A DNA stretch of 64,000 nt from assembly GCF_012978815.1 (NCBI RefSeq), contig NZ_LIWR01000004.1:141063-205062 (forward strand), read 5' to 3'. Source of the DNA: Campylobacter sp. RM16189 (GTDB taxonomy: Bacteria > Campylobacterota > Campylobacteria > Campylobacterales > Campylobacteraceae). Position 1 is the stretch's first letter; the number at the start of each line of letters is the position of its first letter. The position numbers were made by a program, and so were the translations under genes. Shown here one piece after another: positions 18,497 to 29,320 of this stretch. The notes beneath the pieces are model-generated. The model was not told where the DNA came from and ran no database searches. It was given only the letters and a program-made list of their open reading frames with translations.

Positions 18497-19519
18497 ATGA
18501 AAATTTCAAAGGCTTTAATCTTAACTTCGCTAATTTGCACGGTAACCTTGGCAGATCAGATAAAGCTAGCCGGCAGCTCAACGGTATTTCCTTTTGCAAG
18601 TTATGTTGCGGAGGAATTTGCGGTTGTAAAAAATAAAAAGACCCCGATAGTAGAGAGTATCGGCACGGGCGGAGGCTTTAAGGTGTTTTGTTCGTCACAA
18701 GACAAAAACAGTATAGACATAGCAAACGCATCTCGTCCTATGAAGATGAGCGAGTTTGAAGAGTGCCTAAAAAACGGCATAGAAGATATAAGCGGATATA
18801 TGATCGGATATGACGGGATCGTTTTTGCTATGGGTAAGCAAAACGGCGAACTAAATCTAAGCAAAGAGCAAATTTTCTTAGCGCTTGCAAAAGAGGTTCC
18901 AATTGATGGCAAATTAGTAGCAAATCCGTATAAAAAATGGAGCGATATAGATAGCTCTCTTAGCTCTAAACCTATCGTTATATACGGACCTCCGACAACT
19001 TCGGGAACTAGAGATAGCTTTGAAGAGCAACTCATGCAAAAAGCCTCAAAAAGCTTTAAAGAGTATGGTGATAAGTCAGGAAAATACAGCCAAATTAGAG
19101 ACGATGGAGTCTATATCCCATCAGGCGAAAACGACAACCTAATCATCGCAAAACTAGCCCAAAATAAAAACGCATTTGGAATTTTCGGATACGGCTTTTT
19201 AGCAGAAAACAAAGACAAAGTCGCAGCCGTAAAGATAGACGGCGTAGCACCGAATGAAAATAGCGTTAGCGACGGTAGCTACAAGCTTGCAAGAAGTCTT
19301 TATTTCTACGTTAAAAACCAAAACAGAGCAAAAAACAAAGAGATAAATGATTTTATAGATATGTTTATAAGCGAAGAGATGATAGGAGATGAAGGAGTGC
19401 TAAAAACAATCGGATTAATCCCTGCGGATAGCCAAACTTTTACAAAAATGAAACGAAACGCAAAAGAGCCTATTAGACTTACTAAAGAGATGATAAAAAG
19501 CGGTAAAGTTATAAAATAA
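18497..19519 (+). CDS. pstS: Phosphate ABC transporter substrate-binding protein
   Basis: Periplasmic phosphate receptor for the PstSCAB importer. 340 residues with signal peptide (MKISKALILTSLICTVTLADQ). The phosphate-site segments are KLAGSSTVFPFA, ESIGTGGGFKVFC, NASRPM and TSGTRDSFE. A longer frame begins at 18434, but AAAAAGGAGAAAAG precedes the ATG at 18497, which yields the signal peptide at the N-terminus. First gene of pstSCAB. Confidence 0.95.
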   Translation: MKISKALILTSLICTVTLADQIKLAGSSTVFPFASYVAEEFAVVKNKKTPIVESIGTGGGFKVFCSSQDKNSIDIANASRPMKMSEFEECLKNGIEDISGYMIGYDGIVFAMGKQNGELNLSKEQIFLALAKEVPIDGKLVANPYKKWSDIDSSLSSKPIVIYGPPTTSGTRDSFEEQLMQKASKSFKEYGDKSGKYSQIRDDGVYIPSGENDNLIIAKLAQNKNAFGIFGYGFLAENKDKVAAVKIDGVAPNENSVSDGSYKLARSLYFYVKNQNRAKNKEINDFIDMFISEEMIGDEGVLKTIGLIPADSQTFTKMKRNAKEPIRLTKEMIKSGKVIK

Positions 19520-19529
19520 GGAGTTAAAT

Positions 19530-20537
19530 TTGCTCTATATAGTTTTATTTTGCCTATCATTTGGCGTTTATTTTTTCTATAAACACCAAAATACGGCACT
19601 AAATTTACAAAACCTAAGCCTAACAAACAAAAAAGTCGAGAGATTAGTTATCGCATTTTTATTTGTATCATCGCTCATTACGATACTAGCGACACTTATG
19701 ATACTTGGCTCAATTATCTTTGAAGCGCTTAATTTTTTTAAAAAAGAGAGCGCTTTTGGCTTCTTTTTTAGCTCTATTTGGGCACCGCACGATGCCTTTT
19801 TAGACAAAAAGGCTCACTTTGGATCCATAGGGCTATTTTTCGGAACATTTTATATAAGTCTAATTGCAATTTTAACGGCTGTTCCCTTTGGGCTATTTAG
19901 CGCTCTTTATCTAAGCGAATATGCAAGCAGACGAGCCAGAAGCTTTTTAAAGCCGATTTTGGAAATTTTAGCAGGGGTTCCGAGTGTGGTTTATGGATTT
20001 TTCGCGGCTATTTTTGTGGCTCCTTTAGTCGTAAAAATAGCTTCAAATTTCGGCATAAACGCATCTTACAATAACGCTTTAAGCGCGGGGCTTATCATGG
20101 GAGTAATGATAACACCGATGATCTCAAGCCTTTGTGACGACGCGATATCGCTTGTGCCAAAGCGACTCAAAGAAGGGGCTTTAAGTCTTGGGCTAACAAA
20201 AGAAGAGAGCATTTGCTTCGTCGTGCTTCCTTCTGCGATGCCCGGCATCATAGGAGCATGTCTTTTAGGGCTTTCAAGAGCTTTAGGCGAAACGATGATA
20301 GTAGTAATGGCGGCGAGTTTAAGAGTAAATTTAAGCCTAAATCCGCTTGAAGATATGACTACGGTTACGGTTAAAATAGTAGAGGTTTTAAGCGGAGATC
20401 AGGAGTTTGACAACTCGCTTACATTAAGCGCATTTGCTCTTGGCATTACGCTCTTTGTGCTAACTTTTATCATAAATTTAATAGCCGTTTTAATCTCAAG
20501 AAATTTCCAAAGAAAATATAAAATTTCAAATCTGTAA
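19530..20537 (+). CDS. pstC: Phosphate ABC transporter permease PstC
   Basis: Inner-membrane permease, 335 residues, about seven hydrophobic segments. The permease EAA loop is in LVPKRLKEGALSLGLTKEESICFVV-type sequence, and PKSNGEL-like family features are replaced by LEILAGVPSVVYGFFA. The start is a TTG six bases after AAGGAG, immediately following pstS. Pairs with PstA to form the channel. Confidence 0.93.
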   Translation: MLYIVLFCLSFGVYFFYKHQNTALNLQNLSLTNKKVERLVIAFLFVSSLITILATLMILGSIIFEALNFFKKESAFGFFFSSIWAPHDAFLDKKAHFGSIGLFFGTFYISLIAILTAVPFGLFSALYLSEYASRRARSFLKPILEILAGVPSVVYGFFAAIFVAPLVVKIASNFGINASYNNALSAGLIMGVMITPMISSLCDDAISLVPKRLKEGALSLGLTKEESICFVVLPSAMPGIIGACLLGLSRALGETMIVVMAASLRVNLSLNPLEDMTTVTVKIVEVLSGDQEFDNSLTLSAFALGITLFVLTFIINLIAVLISRNFQRKYKISNL

Positions 20538-20547
20538 AGGCTAAAAA

Positions 20548-21708
20548 ATGAAAAATTATTTTATGGCAAAAGATGCGAAATCAAGGAAGTTGCAAAGCAA
20601 AATTTTTAAAGGCTTATCAAAATTTTCATTTATGTTTTGTATAGGCTTTTTGCTACTTTTTTTATCGGTTCTTGTTAAAACCGCAATGCCTGAATTTACT
20701 AGACACTACGTAAAAATAGATATAACCGTCACCGAAAAACTGCTTCAAAATCCATACTCTTTGCCAAACATAGAGAAAAAATACATATCTCGCGCTTGGC
20801 TTAGAAATTTACCGAATTTAATAAAACAAGACGGTCTTAAAATAGGCGAAACCAAAAGCTACGAAGCAATCGCAAACGCCGATACGGACAGCTTTTTAAA
20901 GCATAATTTCACAAAATTCGGCGATGACGATAGAAAGGCTATATTTAAGCTAGTTGAAAAAGACGTGATAGTAAGCAAATTTAATAGCGACTTTTTCACA
21001 AAAGGAGACTCCAAAATACCGGAAAACGCAGGCTTTGCGTCGGCGATAATAGGAAGCGTGCTAGCTATGACGGTGGCTATGGGACTTGCTTTCCCTATAG
21101 GAGTTGCGAGTGCAATTTATCTTGAAAAATTTGCAAAAGACAGCAAATTTACAAAATTTATAGAGATAAATATAAACAACCTAAACGCCGTTCCTTCTAT
21201 TATATTTGGACTTTTGGGACTTGCCGTTTTTATAAATTTCTTCGGCATGCCAAGAAGCTCAACTCTAGTAGGAGGTCTTGTGCTAGCTGTAATGAGCCTA
21301 CCGGTAGTCATAGTAAGTACAAGAAGTGCTCTTAAAATGGTGCCTGAGAGCATATCTCAAGCCGGATACGCACTCGGACTTACAAAGCTTCAAGTGCTAA
21401 AAGATCACGTCTTGCCAAACGCATTTAGCGGAATTTTAACCGGACTTATCATGGCTTTAGCAGGCGCTATCGGCGAAACCGCACCGCTTATAATAGTAGG
21501 AATGATAGCCTTTGTGCCTGAAATCGCTACGAATGTGCTACATCCGTCAACCGTAATGCCGGCTCAAATTTACATGTGGTCTTCAAGCCCGGAGCGAATT
21601 TATGTAGAAAAAACAAGTGCCGCTATTTTAGTGCTTTTATTTACGACATTTACACTAAATTTAGCCGCCATCATTATAAGAAGCCGAATGCAAAACAATA
21701 AAAACTAA
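20548..21708 (+). CDS. pstA: Phosphate ABC transporter permease PstA
   Basis: Second permease, 386 residues. It has an N-terminal helix ([18 protein letters not shown]), a periplasmic insert of about 120 residues, then membrane segments with [23 protein letters not shown]. The EAA motif is [20 protein letters not shown], followed by [15 protein letters not shown]. The large periplasmic insert makes it longer than E. coli PstA. It lies 10 bases after pstC. Confidence 0.93.
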   Translation: MKNYFMAKDAKSRKLQSKIFKGLSKFSFMFCIGFLLLFLSVLVKTAMPEFTRHYVKIDITVTEKLLQNPYSLPNIEKKYISRAWLRNLPNLIKQDGLKIGETKSYEAIANADTDSFLKHNFTKFGDDDRKAIFKLVEKDVIVSKFNSDFFTKGDSKIPENAGFASAIIGSVLAMTVAMGLAFPIGVASAIYLEKFAKDSKFTKFIEININNLNAVPSIIFGLLGLAVFINFFGMPRSSTLVGGLVLAVMSLPVVIVSTRSALKMVPESISQAGYALGLTKLQVLKDHVLPNAFSGILTGLIMALAGAIGETAPLIIVGMIAFVPEIATNVLHPSTVMPAQIYMWSSSPERIYVEKTSAAILVLLFTTFTLNLAAIIIRSRMQNNKN

Positions 21709-21718
21709 AAGGAAAAAT

Positions 21719-22477
21719 ATGAAAATAAAAGCAAAAAGCAAAAATTTAAACCTCTTTTACGGAGAAAAACAAGCACTTAGAAATATAAATATGGATATTT
21801 ATAATAAAAAAATCACCGCACTTATCGGACCTTCGGGATGCGGTAAATCAACTTTTTTAAGGTGCTTTAATAGAATGAATGATCTGATAGAAAATGTCAA
21901 AATTGCCGGTGAAGTTATAGTAGATGATCATAATATATATTCAAAAAACACCGATGAGATAGAGGTCAGAAAACGCATAGGAATGGTGTTTCAGCAGCCA
22001 AATCCGTTTTTAAAAAGCATATATGAAAATATCTCATACGCTCCGCTCGTGCATAAGATGGTAAAAAAGGGCAGCGAGTGCGATGAGCTGGTAGTCGATA
22101 GCCTGAAAAAGGCGGGGCTGTTTGAAGAGGTCAAGGACAAGCTAAAAAGTCCTGCAACTTCGCTTAGCGGCGGTCAGCAACAGCGCCTTTGTATAGCGAG
22201 AACTATAGCCATTAAGCCAGAGCTTATCTTGATGGATGAGCCTACAAGCGCACTTGATCCGATATCGACAAAAACAATAGAAAAGCTTATGGTTGATCTG
22301 AGTGAAGAATTTAGCATAGTTGTCGTTACTCACAACATGCAACAAGCCATGAGAATAGCTGATTTTACGGGCTTTTTCCATCTTGGAGATTTGGTTGAAT
22401 TCGGTGAAACGAAGCAAATTTTTCATGACCCAAAAGAGAAAAAGACCAAGCAATACATCCACGGCAAATTCGGTTGA
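21719..22477 (+). CDS. pstB: Phosphate ABC transporter ATP-binding protein
   Basis: 252 residues. Walker [11 protein letters not shown]-loop VFQQPNPF, signature [13 protein letters not shown], Walker [14 protein letters not shown] and the H-loop VVTHNMQQA are all present. Last gene of pstSCAB. No phoU follows, so the operon lacks the usual PhoU signalling partner, which agrees with a kinase without periplasmic sensor. Convergent with ribE. Confidence 0.96.
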   Translation: MKIKAKSKNLNLFYGEKQALRNINMDIYNKKITALIGPSGCGKSTFLRCFNRMNDLIENVKIAGEVIVDDHNIYSKNTDEIEVRKRIGMVFQQPNPFLKSIYENISYAPLVHKMVKKGSECDELVVDSLKKAGLFEEVKDKLKSPATSLSGGQQQRLCIARTIAIKPELILMDEPTSALDPISTKTIEKLMVDLSEEFSIVVVTHNMQQAMRIADFTGFFHLGDLVEFGETKQIFHDPKEKKTKQYIHGKFG

Positions 22478-22495
22478 AATTTCGCTTTAACAGCT

Positions 22496-23104
22496 CTAAT
22501 AAAGACTTGCGATATGATCTATCTCTTCCCAACTCATCTGGTTTTTAAGTCCAAGCTGGTGAGCCACGTAGCGCGCCAAAAGATCGCTTTCGATATTTAC
22601 TCTTCGACCCGTTTTAAACTCGCTAAAAAGGCTCTCGCGAAATGTTATGGGAATGATCGTTAGGCGCACTCCGTTTGGCGTAACCTCATTTATCGTAAGG
22701 CTTACTCCATCCACGCAGATACTGCCCTTATTTGCCATTAAGTGCATGATATCTCGCGGCAAATTTATATAAAAATCCACTCCGTTTTCATGCCTAACTA
22801 TCTTTGAAATTTCGCCTAGCGCATCGATATGACCTTGCACCAAATGCCCATCCACTCTATCGCTAAGCCTCATAGCAGGCTCCATATGAACCCGCCCTTT
22901 TAAATTTTCAGTCGCTACAACAGCTCTGGTTTCCGCACTTAGCTCAACGCTAAAGCCGCCCGCAAAAAGCTCTATCACGCTTAAGCAAGCGCCGTTTACA
23001 GCGATACTGTCACCTAAATTTGGTCTATGTTTCGCCTTTAGTCTAAGCTTGTTTTGTGAGTAGCTAACAACCTCGGCTATCTCGCGAATAAGTCCGTTAA
23101 ACAT
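22496..23104 (-). CDS. ribE: Riboflavin synthase alpha chain
   Basis: Last step of riboflavin synthesis, dismutation of two lumazine molecules. 202 residues form two lumazine-binding barrels, each with the family pattern: GDSIAVNGACLSV in the first and GSICVDGVSLTINEV in the second. The start MFNGLIREIAEV corresponds to the MFTG beginning of other enzymes. No FMN riboswitch-like region is apparent. The gene stands alone, convergent with pstB. Confidence 0.95.
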   Translation of the reverse strand: MFNGLIREIAEVVSYSQNKLRLKAKHRPNLGDSIAVNGACLSVIELFAGGFSVELSAETRAVVATENLKGRVHMEPAMRLSDRVDGHLVQGHIDALGEISKIVRHENGVDFYINLPRDIMHLMANKGSICVDGVSLTINEVTPNGVRLTIIPITFRESLFSEFKTGRRVNIESDLLARYVAHQLGLKNQMSWEEIDHIASLY

Positions 23105-23169
23105 AATTTAGCCTTTAAATTTTTAAAAATTTTACTAAATTTCTACTCACAAACAAGTTAAATCAAATT

Positions 23170-24731
23170 TCAAAACGGCTTTTCTATTTCGTATAATAAA
23201 TTCTTTCCGTTTTCAAAACCAAGCACATATAGTTTATCTTTACTTACTGCAAGTGAATGAGGCTCTTTCATAAGCGGCATCTCATACACATCTTTAACCT
23301 CAAAGCTGTTTTTATCGATACTTAAAAGCGTGCTATACTCTCTACTATAAGCTAGAATTCTATCGCCATCAACAGCAGCACCCACAACGTAATAGTCTTT
23401 TAAATTTCTTTTTTCCTTAAGCTTTAAATCCTTAGAAGGTTTGATATAAGCTTCAGAACTCATCTTTCTTTCGATTATAAGAAATTTGCTGACAACGACA
23501 TTTTTAACAACTCTATTTGCAGCACTTACTGTATACATAAATTTTTCATCGGCAGCAAAAGCCAAAGCGTAAGCTTGTTTAGCTCTTATCGTGGTTAAAA
23601 AAGGTCTTCCATCTTTGGTATATCTATCTACATTCTTTTCAAAAAAGCTTCCGTAGTTCCCGCTTGTCTCTAAAAACGTTCTATACTGGATGACTTCATC
23701 CATAGGCTTTTCAAGCTTTCTTAAACCGTAAGCCGTCTTGTTTTGCCCGATTACTAGCAAATTTTCGCCGGTAAATGCAGTTGCTGTAGTGTGTCCTAAA
23801 TTCCAACTATTTTGATAATCAACTACTGCAAATTTACTAGCCGTATTTAGATCTTTTGTAAAATAACTTCCGCCGTAGTGCGAAGTAAAGGCAAATTCTT
23901 CATTTTTATTATCGTAAGATACGGCGGCTATCATCTTGCCTTTATTCATCTTAATACCAATCTCTTTAGTTGATAAAATTTGAAGCTTTTTAGCTTCTTC
24001 AAAAGCTCCGCTTGCAAAGTTTTCGTTAAATTTCTTAGTATTAAAAATTCCATGTATATAAGGCTTTTCAGGATAATCCTTTTTTATACTAAAACTCTTT
24101 AATCTATCCCAAATATAAGTCTCCCAAGTCTTGCTTATCATAGGCAAATTTAGACTCATTCTATCGTTTGGCGCTTTGCCTCCGTATGGAGGAATTCCGT
24201 TGGTAAAAAACACTTGAATGCCGTTTGAAATAACAAGAGCAAAAGAGACGTAAAATACAATTTTGCCAAATTTGCTAAAAGGCTTAACAATGCTTCTTTG
24301 TACTGTAAAATCAGCATTTAACTCTTCGCTTCTTTTTATAAACATTAAAAAAAGCGACATAACTATAACTACGGCCCAATAAACTATAGCAGCCCAAGTA
24401 TAGGTTCCAATACCCATAATCTCGGCTCCAAGACCCATATCTACATCAAGCTGAACGAAATTTCCAAGATGTCTTAAGCCCATATGAATACCAAAAGCCG
24501 CAAGTAAAATACCGATATAACGTATTTTAGCCTTGGTCCGTATCTAAGCATAAAAAAGCCTAGAAGTCCCACCAAAATCATACCCATACGCTCCCACCAA
24601 CAAAGCGCGTAAGGACTCTCTCTTACGACATATCCGAGCCAAACATTAGCTATTCCAACAGGAATAACCAAAATAAGCATGATAGCAGTAGCCATTACTA
24701 GATTGAAATTCTTTTCATTTAGACAATTCAT
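23170..24731 (-). pseudogene. dsbI: Frameshifted DsbI-like membrane thiol oxidoreductase
   Basis: The two frames join into one DsbI-like protein of about 520 residues: five or so membrane helices then a beta-propeller-like periplasmic domain. Frame one (to 24474) has ANVWLGYVVRESPYALCWWER; frame two carries GLRHLGNF and FFTNGIPPYGG. One missing G near 24531 on the minus strand (AGGGCT to AGGCT) would explain the break. The family CxxC is reduced to YALC, and the second part has no cysteine at all, so disulfide activity is unlikely. The start follows AGGAGG right after dba. Either true decay or an inactive relative plus a sequencing slip. Confidence 0.75.
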
Positions 24732-24740
24732 CATATCCTC

Positions 24741-24908
24741 CTAGTAATTTCCATTACCAAAGATGGAGCCAAAAGTGGTGACAAACCACATTCCTACAAG
24801 GATAAAAGTAGCCGCCCCAAACATTCCAAAAGCAAGCTTTTCTCGCTCAGGCTTAAACATCAGCAGATACATACAAATAGTAATAATAACAAGTGTTAAA
24901 AACTCCAC
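24741..24908 (-). CDS. dba: Dba-like small membrane protein (partner of DsbI)
   Basis: A 55-residue gene too short to be found by a usual length cut-off. It begins at a GTG five bases after AAGGAGG and reads MEFLTLVIITICMYLLMFK, with two hydrophobic helices around a KPEREKL turn, ending GSIFGNGNY. Its stop lies seven bases from the dsbI start, whose ribosome site overlaps the gap. In C. jejuni the small gene dba precedes dsbI in the same operon and affects DsbI production. The match is by position, size and topology; sequence identity to Dba cannot be checked here. Confidence 0.7.
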   Translation of the reverse strand: MEFLTLVIITICMYLLMFKPEREKLAFGMFGAATFILVGMWFVTTFGSIFGNGNY

Positions 24909-24971
24909 TACGTCCTCCTTGAAATCAAATTTTAAAAATTATAATTAGAACTAGGGAGAAAATAGGGAGAT

Positions 24972-26601
24972 TTAAGAGGTTTTAGACAAAATTATCTCAA
25001 ATATTGCACCGCCGTCTAAATTTATCGCAGTTAAAGCGCCGCCAAATCGCTCTTCTATAATTGTTTTACTCATATAAAGCCCTATTCCGGTGCCTATTTT
25101 ATTGTCTTTGGTGCTAAAATATGGCTCATAAATTTTATCTATTGGCGCAACCTTAATGCCTCCGGCATTATCTTTTACGCTCACTTTTACGAATTTTTCA
25201 TCTTCATCAATGCTAATAGTTATAATGCCTTCTGTTACACTATTTTGCAATATAGCGTCCTTAGCATTAGTGATAAGATTTAAGACCACTTGAGAAAGCT
25301 CTCCGGCATAACCTAAAATTTCAAAATTTGACCTATACTCTCTTTTGATATCAATTGACTTTGAGCTTAAAAGCGCGCTTACAAGATTTATCGTCTTATC
25401 ACACTCTTCTTCGATACTGAAAACTCTTTTTTCACTCTCTTTTGCAAAAAATAGTTTAAAATCAGTGATTGTTTTTGACATAAAATCAATTATCTGCGAA
25501 GATTTACTCAAATTTTCTCTTAAATCCTCTCTTTTAATCTCACTCACGTCATTCATAAGATCAAGCTTTGTGATGATTGCAGAAAGTGCGCTTAGAGGCT
25601 GCTTCCACTGATGAGAGATATTTGAGAGCATCTCACCCATGCTTGCTAAGCGGTTTTGATGTATCATAACCCGCTCTTTTTGTATGATCTGCTCGGTTTG
25701 AGTTTTTACCTCATTTTTTAAATTTTCATTTGCAAAAGCTAAACTGCGCTCGCTTATTTCAAGCCTTTTAATCAAAACGTTAAAAGCATAATTTAGTATC
25801 AAAAAAGCACTCACAAACATAATAAATCCGACACCGACAGTTACATAAAAAGCCTTTTTTATATCTTTATTTAGTGCCGACATATCCTCAAAAACTACGA
25901 TATATCCGCTTTTGCCACCTAAAAAATCTATATTAAATTTATGCATTAAAGTAAGTTTATCTTCAAAGATGTATAAATTTTCAAAGGACAAAAACGGATT
26001 TGATACCCTATCAAGTATGCCTATTTTAGCCTTCTTAAAATTATTAAGCTCAAAATCAAGCACAAATTTAGCCTTAGCATAACCCTCCTTTTCTACAAGA
26101 TCCAAAAAATGCTTCGCATCAAAAATAAAAACAAGATATCCGTCTTCGTTTTTCGTAGAACTTATAAACAACACCTCATCTTTATGTAGATAAAATCCGT
26201 CATTCCATGCCGCTATCATAGGCAAATTTATACTATCATTCATCTTTGTTATGAGTTTAAAATTATTATCAAAAAACGCCATCTGTTTTAGAAAAATATT
26301 CTCTTTGGACAAAATTTTATACCTACCCAAACTAAGCGCGTAAAGCTCATTTGAAAGAGAATTTCTTAAAGCATGTCTAACTCCCGTAGAGTTAAAATTT
26401 GCTTCGGCTCTATTATGTAAAAACTCATTAAGGCTAGATATGTTGCTTGATTAGATTTTGAAGTCTAAAATTTGTAGTTTGCATGTTGTTTTGACTTATA
26501 CTCTTCATATTTTCATAGCGAAAATATGAAAATACCGATAAAAACAGGATAAAAATTACCAAAACAACGCTTAGTGTTTTAATTTTTATAGACAGCTTCA
26601 C
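24972..26601 (-). pseudogene. Sensor histidine kinase with N-terminal frameshift
   Basis: Downstream frame: a sensor part with a second membrane helix (VTVGVGFIMFVSAFLIL), the H-box LSNISHQWKQPLSAL typical of campylobacterial kinases, an N-box (VVLNLITNAKDAI) and G-boxes VKDNAGGI and GTGIGLYMSK. The 5' end lies in another frame: a GTG at 26601 overlapping the regulator's stop as GTGA, and a first membrane helix (VVLVIFILFLSVFSYF), read to a TAG at 26434. The second frame is open from about 26450, so one extra base near 26440 separates the halves. Whole length about 542 residues. May be decay or a sequencing error. Confidence 0.75.
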
Positions 26602-27269
26602 TTAAGTATATACCCTAGTCCAAAAGAGTTTTCAAGAGATAAAAATTCGCATTTTTTCCTAAGTTCTTTAATTATAGCTTTTAAGCTATCTTTGCTACCT
26701 TTATCATACTCGTAAACCGCATTTAAAATTTCATCAAATTGACAAATTCTGCCTCTATTTTCAAGCATAAACTTAAGTAGTAAAAACTCCTTTTTGGTAA
26801 GCTTTATCTCTAAATTTTGCTCGCTTTGTATAGACATATTTTCAAGCGATAGAGTGCGAATTTCATCTATTTTTATATCTTTTGGACTGAATTTTTTAGC
26901 GCAAGCTTCAAGCATAGATATAAAATTTTGCTTATTAAAAGGCTTTACTAAAAATTTTGTTATATTTAGCTCTACAGCCCTTAAAAGCGTGCTCTTATCA
27001 TCAAAAGCCGTAAGCATAACTACAACTATATCTTTATCAATTTTTCTTATGGTTTTAAGCGCTTCAAGCCCGTCTAAAATAGGCATAGACACATCAAGTA
27101 AAAGCATGTCTGGAGTTGTTTCTTCATAAATTTCTAAAACCTCTTTTCCATTTTTTGCATAAAAAACTTCTTTAAAAAACATATTCAAAAGGGCTATAAC
27201 CTCGTTTGCGACACTTGGTTCATCTTCTGCATATAAAACGCTTTTTGATTTTAAAATTTCTAATCCCAA
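26598..27269 (-). CDS. OmpR-family response regulator
   Basis: 223 residues: receiver with YAEDEP acidic pair, phospho-acceptor in MLLLDVSMPILDG, Thr in VVMLTAFD and Lys in LVKPFNKQN, then a winged-helix output (LTKKEFLLLKFML, KDSLKAIIKELRKKC). Longer frames go further upstream, but the TTG at 27269 follows GGAG by six bases and begins just before the first strand, so I chose it. Operon partner of the broken kinase downstream. Signal and targets unknown. Confidence 0.85.
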   Translation of the reverse strand: MGLEILKSKSVLYAEDEPSVANEVIALLNMFFKEVFYAKNGKEVLEIYEETTPDMLLLDVSMPILDGLEALKTIRKIDKDIVVVMLTAFDDKSTLLRAVELNITKFLVKPFNKQNFISMLEACAKKFSPKDIKIDEIRTLSLENMSIQSEQNLEIKLTKKEFLLLKFMLENRGRICQFDEILNAVYEYDKGSKDSLKAIIKELRKKCEFLSLENSFGLGYILK

Positions 27270-27409
27270 ATTTAACTCCAAAAATTTGACAGATATTAAA
27301 AAACTAATAAATTTGTATAAAATTATAACTAAAATTTTATACAATCTTAATCAGCTAACCTTTATAACTTTTTGGCTAAAATCCCCCTTATTTTTAAAAG
27401 GCAAATTTA

Positions 27410-29302
27410 GTGGATAATTATGATGTAGTCGTGATCGGCGGCGGTCATGCGGGTATTGAAGCTTGCACGGCGGCTGCAAAAATGGGTAAAAAAACACTTC
27501 TTATAACAATTCTAGCAGAGCAAATCGGTGCAGCAAGCTGTAATCCCGCAATCGGAGGACTAGCAAAAGGTCATCTCGTAAAAGAGATAGACGCACTTGG
27601 CGGAGCTATGGGGCTTGCAACGGACGCTACGGGAATTCAGTTTCGCGTGCTAAATGAGAGCAAAGGTCCTGCGGTTCGCGGTTCAAGAGCGCAAATTGAT
27701 ATGGACAGATATAGAGTCTATATGCGAAATTTGCTTTTAAACACTCCAAATTTGGAAATTTCTCAAGAGATAGCAACTGAAATTTTAACTCAAAACGGCG
27801 AAATAACAGGCGTAAAAACACATCTTGAAAATACGTATGGCGCCAAAAAGCTTATCATTACCACTGGAACTTTTTTAAACGGTCTTATTCACGTTGGATT
27901 TAACAAGCTTGAAGCAGGTCGCGTGGGCGAGCTAAGCTCTACAAATTTAAGCTCAAGTCTTGCAAGTTTAGGGCTTAAAATGGGCAGGCTAAAAACCGGA
28001 ACTTGTCCAAGGATAGATGCCAAGACGATTGATTTTAGCGTGCTTGAAAAGCAAGGCGGAGATGAAAATCCAAAGCCGTTTAGTTTTAGAACCGAGAATT
28101 TTAGCCCTACCCAACTGCCTTGCTACATCGCTTATACAAACGACATCACGCACGAAACTATCCGCTCAAATTTCGATAAAGCGCCTCTTTTTACGGGGCA
28201 AATCGAGGGTGTCGGACCAAGATACTGCCCAAGCATAGAAGATAAAATAAATCGCTTTGCAGATAAAGAGCGCCACCATCTTTTTATCGAGCCTCAAACC
28301 CTTGAAGCGACTGAATACTACATCAACGGCTTTTCAACGAGCCTTCCTTACGAGGTGCAAGTTAAGATGCTGCGCTCGGTAAAAGGCTTTGAAAAGGCTC
28401 GCATAGTTCGCCACGGATATGCTATCGAGTACGATTATGTCGAGCCTACCGAGCTAAAACACAGTTTAGAAACCAAAAAGATAAAAGGGCTTTACTTAGC
28501 AGGCCAGATAAACGGCACGACAGGATACGAAGAAGCAGGCGCACAAGGGCTAATGGCAGGCATAAATGCGGTTTTAAGTCTGGAAGAAAAAGAGCCTTTA
28601 GTCTTGCGCCGAGATGAAGCGTATATCGGCGTGATGATAGATGATCTGGTCACAAAAGGCACAAAAGAGCCTTATAGAATGTTTACCAGCAGAGCAGAAT
28701 ACCGTTTGCTTTTGCGCGAAGATAACGCGATCTTAAGACTTGGCTCATACGGACGCGAACTTGGGCTGATAGATGCAAAAACTTATGAAAAAATAGAAAG
28801 TATAAGAGCAAATTTAGCTAAAGGGCTTGAAATTTTAGAAAGTCGTGAGCTAACTCCGTCAAAAGAGAATTTAGCCATGCTTGCAAGCTTAAATGAAGAT
28901 ATCATCAGCGAAAAAATAACGCTTCAAAAGATAGTTGCCAGAAAGAGCTTTAACGAGCAAAAACTGCGCAAACTGGATGAATTCTTTGAAAATTTAGACG
29001 AAGCTAGCTTGGAGCAAATTTTAATCGAATGCAAATACAAGCACTACATAAACGAACAAAAAAACCAAATCGATAAAATGAAAGATATGATGAGCATCAA
29101 AATTCCTGAAGGCTTTAGCTTCCGCGGTATCAGCGGGCTTAGTAACGAAGTAGTAGAAAAACTTGAAAAATTTGCGCCGCCTACGCTATTTGCAGCAAGT
29201 GAAATTTCGGGCATTACACCTGCTGCGATTGATATTTTACACATTTATATTAAGCAATTTTGTCAAAGTCAAAATAAAATGAGAATAGGAAATAAAAATT
29301 GA
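27410..29302 (+). CDS. mnmG: tRNA uridine 5-carboxymethylaminomethyl modification enzyme MnmG
   Basis: FAD protein that with MnmE modifies wobble U34 of several tRNAs. 630 residues, normal length. The Rossmann/FAD motif is [12 protein letters not shown], followed by the family marks CNPAIGG(L)AKGH, EIDALGG, GTFLNG, and [17 protein letters not shown]. The start codon is GTG at 27410. It is divergent from the two-component system and is the last intact gene before the nos remnant. Confidence 0.97.
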   Translation: MDNYDVVVIGGGHAGIEACTAAAKMGKKTLLITILAEQIGAASCNPAIGGLAKGHLVKEIDALGGAMGLATDATGIQFRVLNESKGPAVRGSRAQIDMDRYRVYMRNLLLNTPNLEISQEIATEILTQNGEITGVKTHLENTYGAKKLIITTGTFLNGLIHVGFNKLEAGRVGELSSTNLSSSLASLGLKMGRLKTGTCPRIDAKTIDFSVLEKQGGDENPKPFSFRTENFSPTQLPCYIAYTNDITHETIRSNFDKAPLFTGQIEGVGPRYCPSIEDKINRFADKERHHLFIEPQTLEATEYYINGFSTSLPYEVQVKMLRSVKGFEKARIVRHGYAIEYDYVEPTELKHSLETKKIKGLYLAGQINGTTGYEEAGAQGLMAGINAVLSLEEKEPLVLRRDEAYIGVMIDDLVTKGTKEPYRMFTSRAEYRLLLREDNAILRLGSYGRELGLIDAKTYEKIESIRANLAKGLEILESRELTPSKENLAMLASLNEDIISEKITLQKIVARKSFNEQKLRKLDEFFENLDEASLEQILIECKYKHYINEQKNQIDKMKDMMSIKIPEGFSFRGISGLSNEVVEKLEKFAPPTLFAASEISGITPAAIDILHIYIKQFCQSQNKMRIGNKN

Positions 29303-29320
29303 TAATATATACAATAAAAA

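Noticed and set aside
22950..23170. FMN riboswitch upstream of ribE
   Set aside because: The leader is short and AT-rich, without the conserved GC-rich elements of that RNA.
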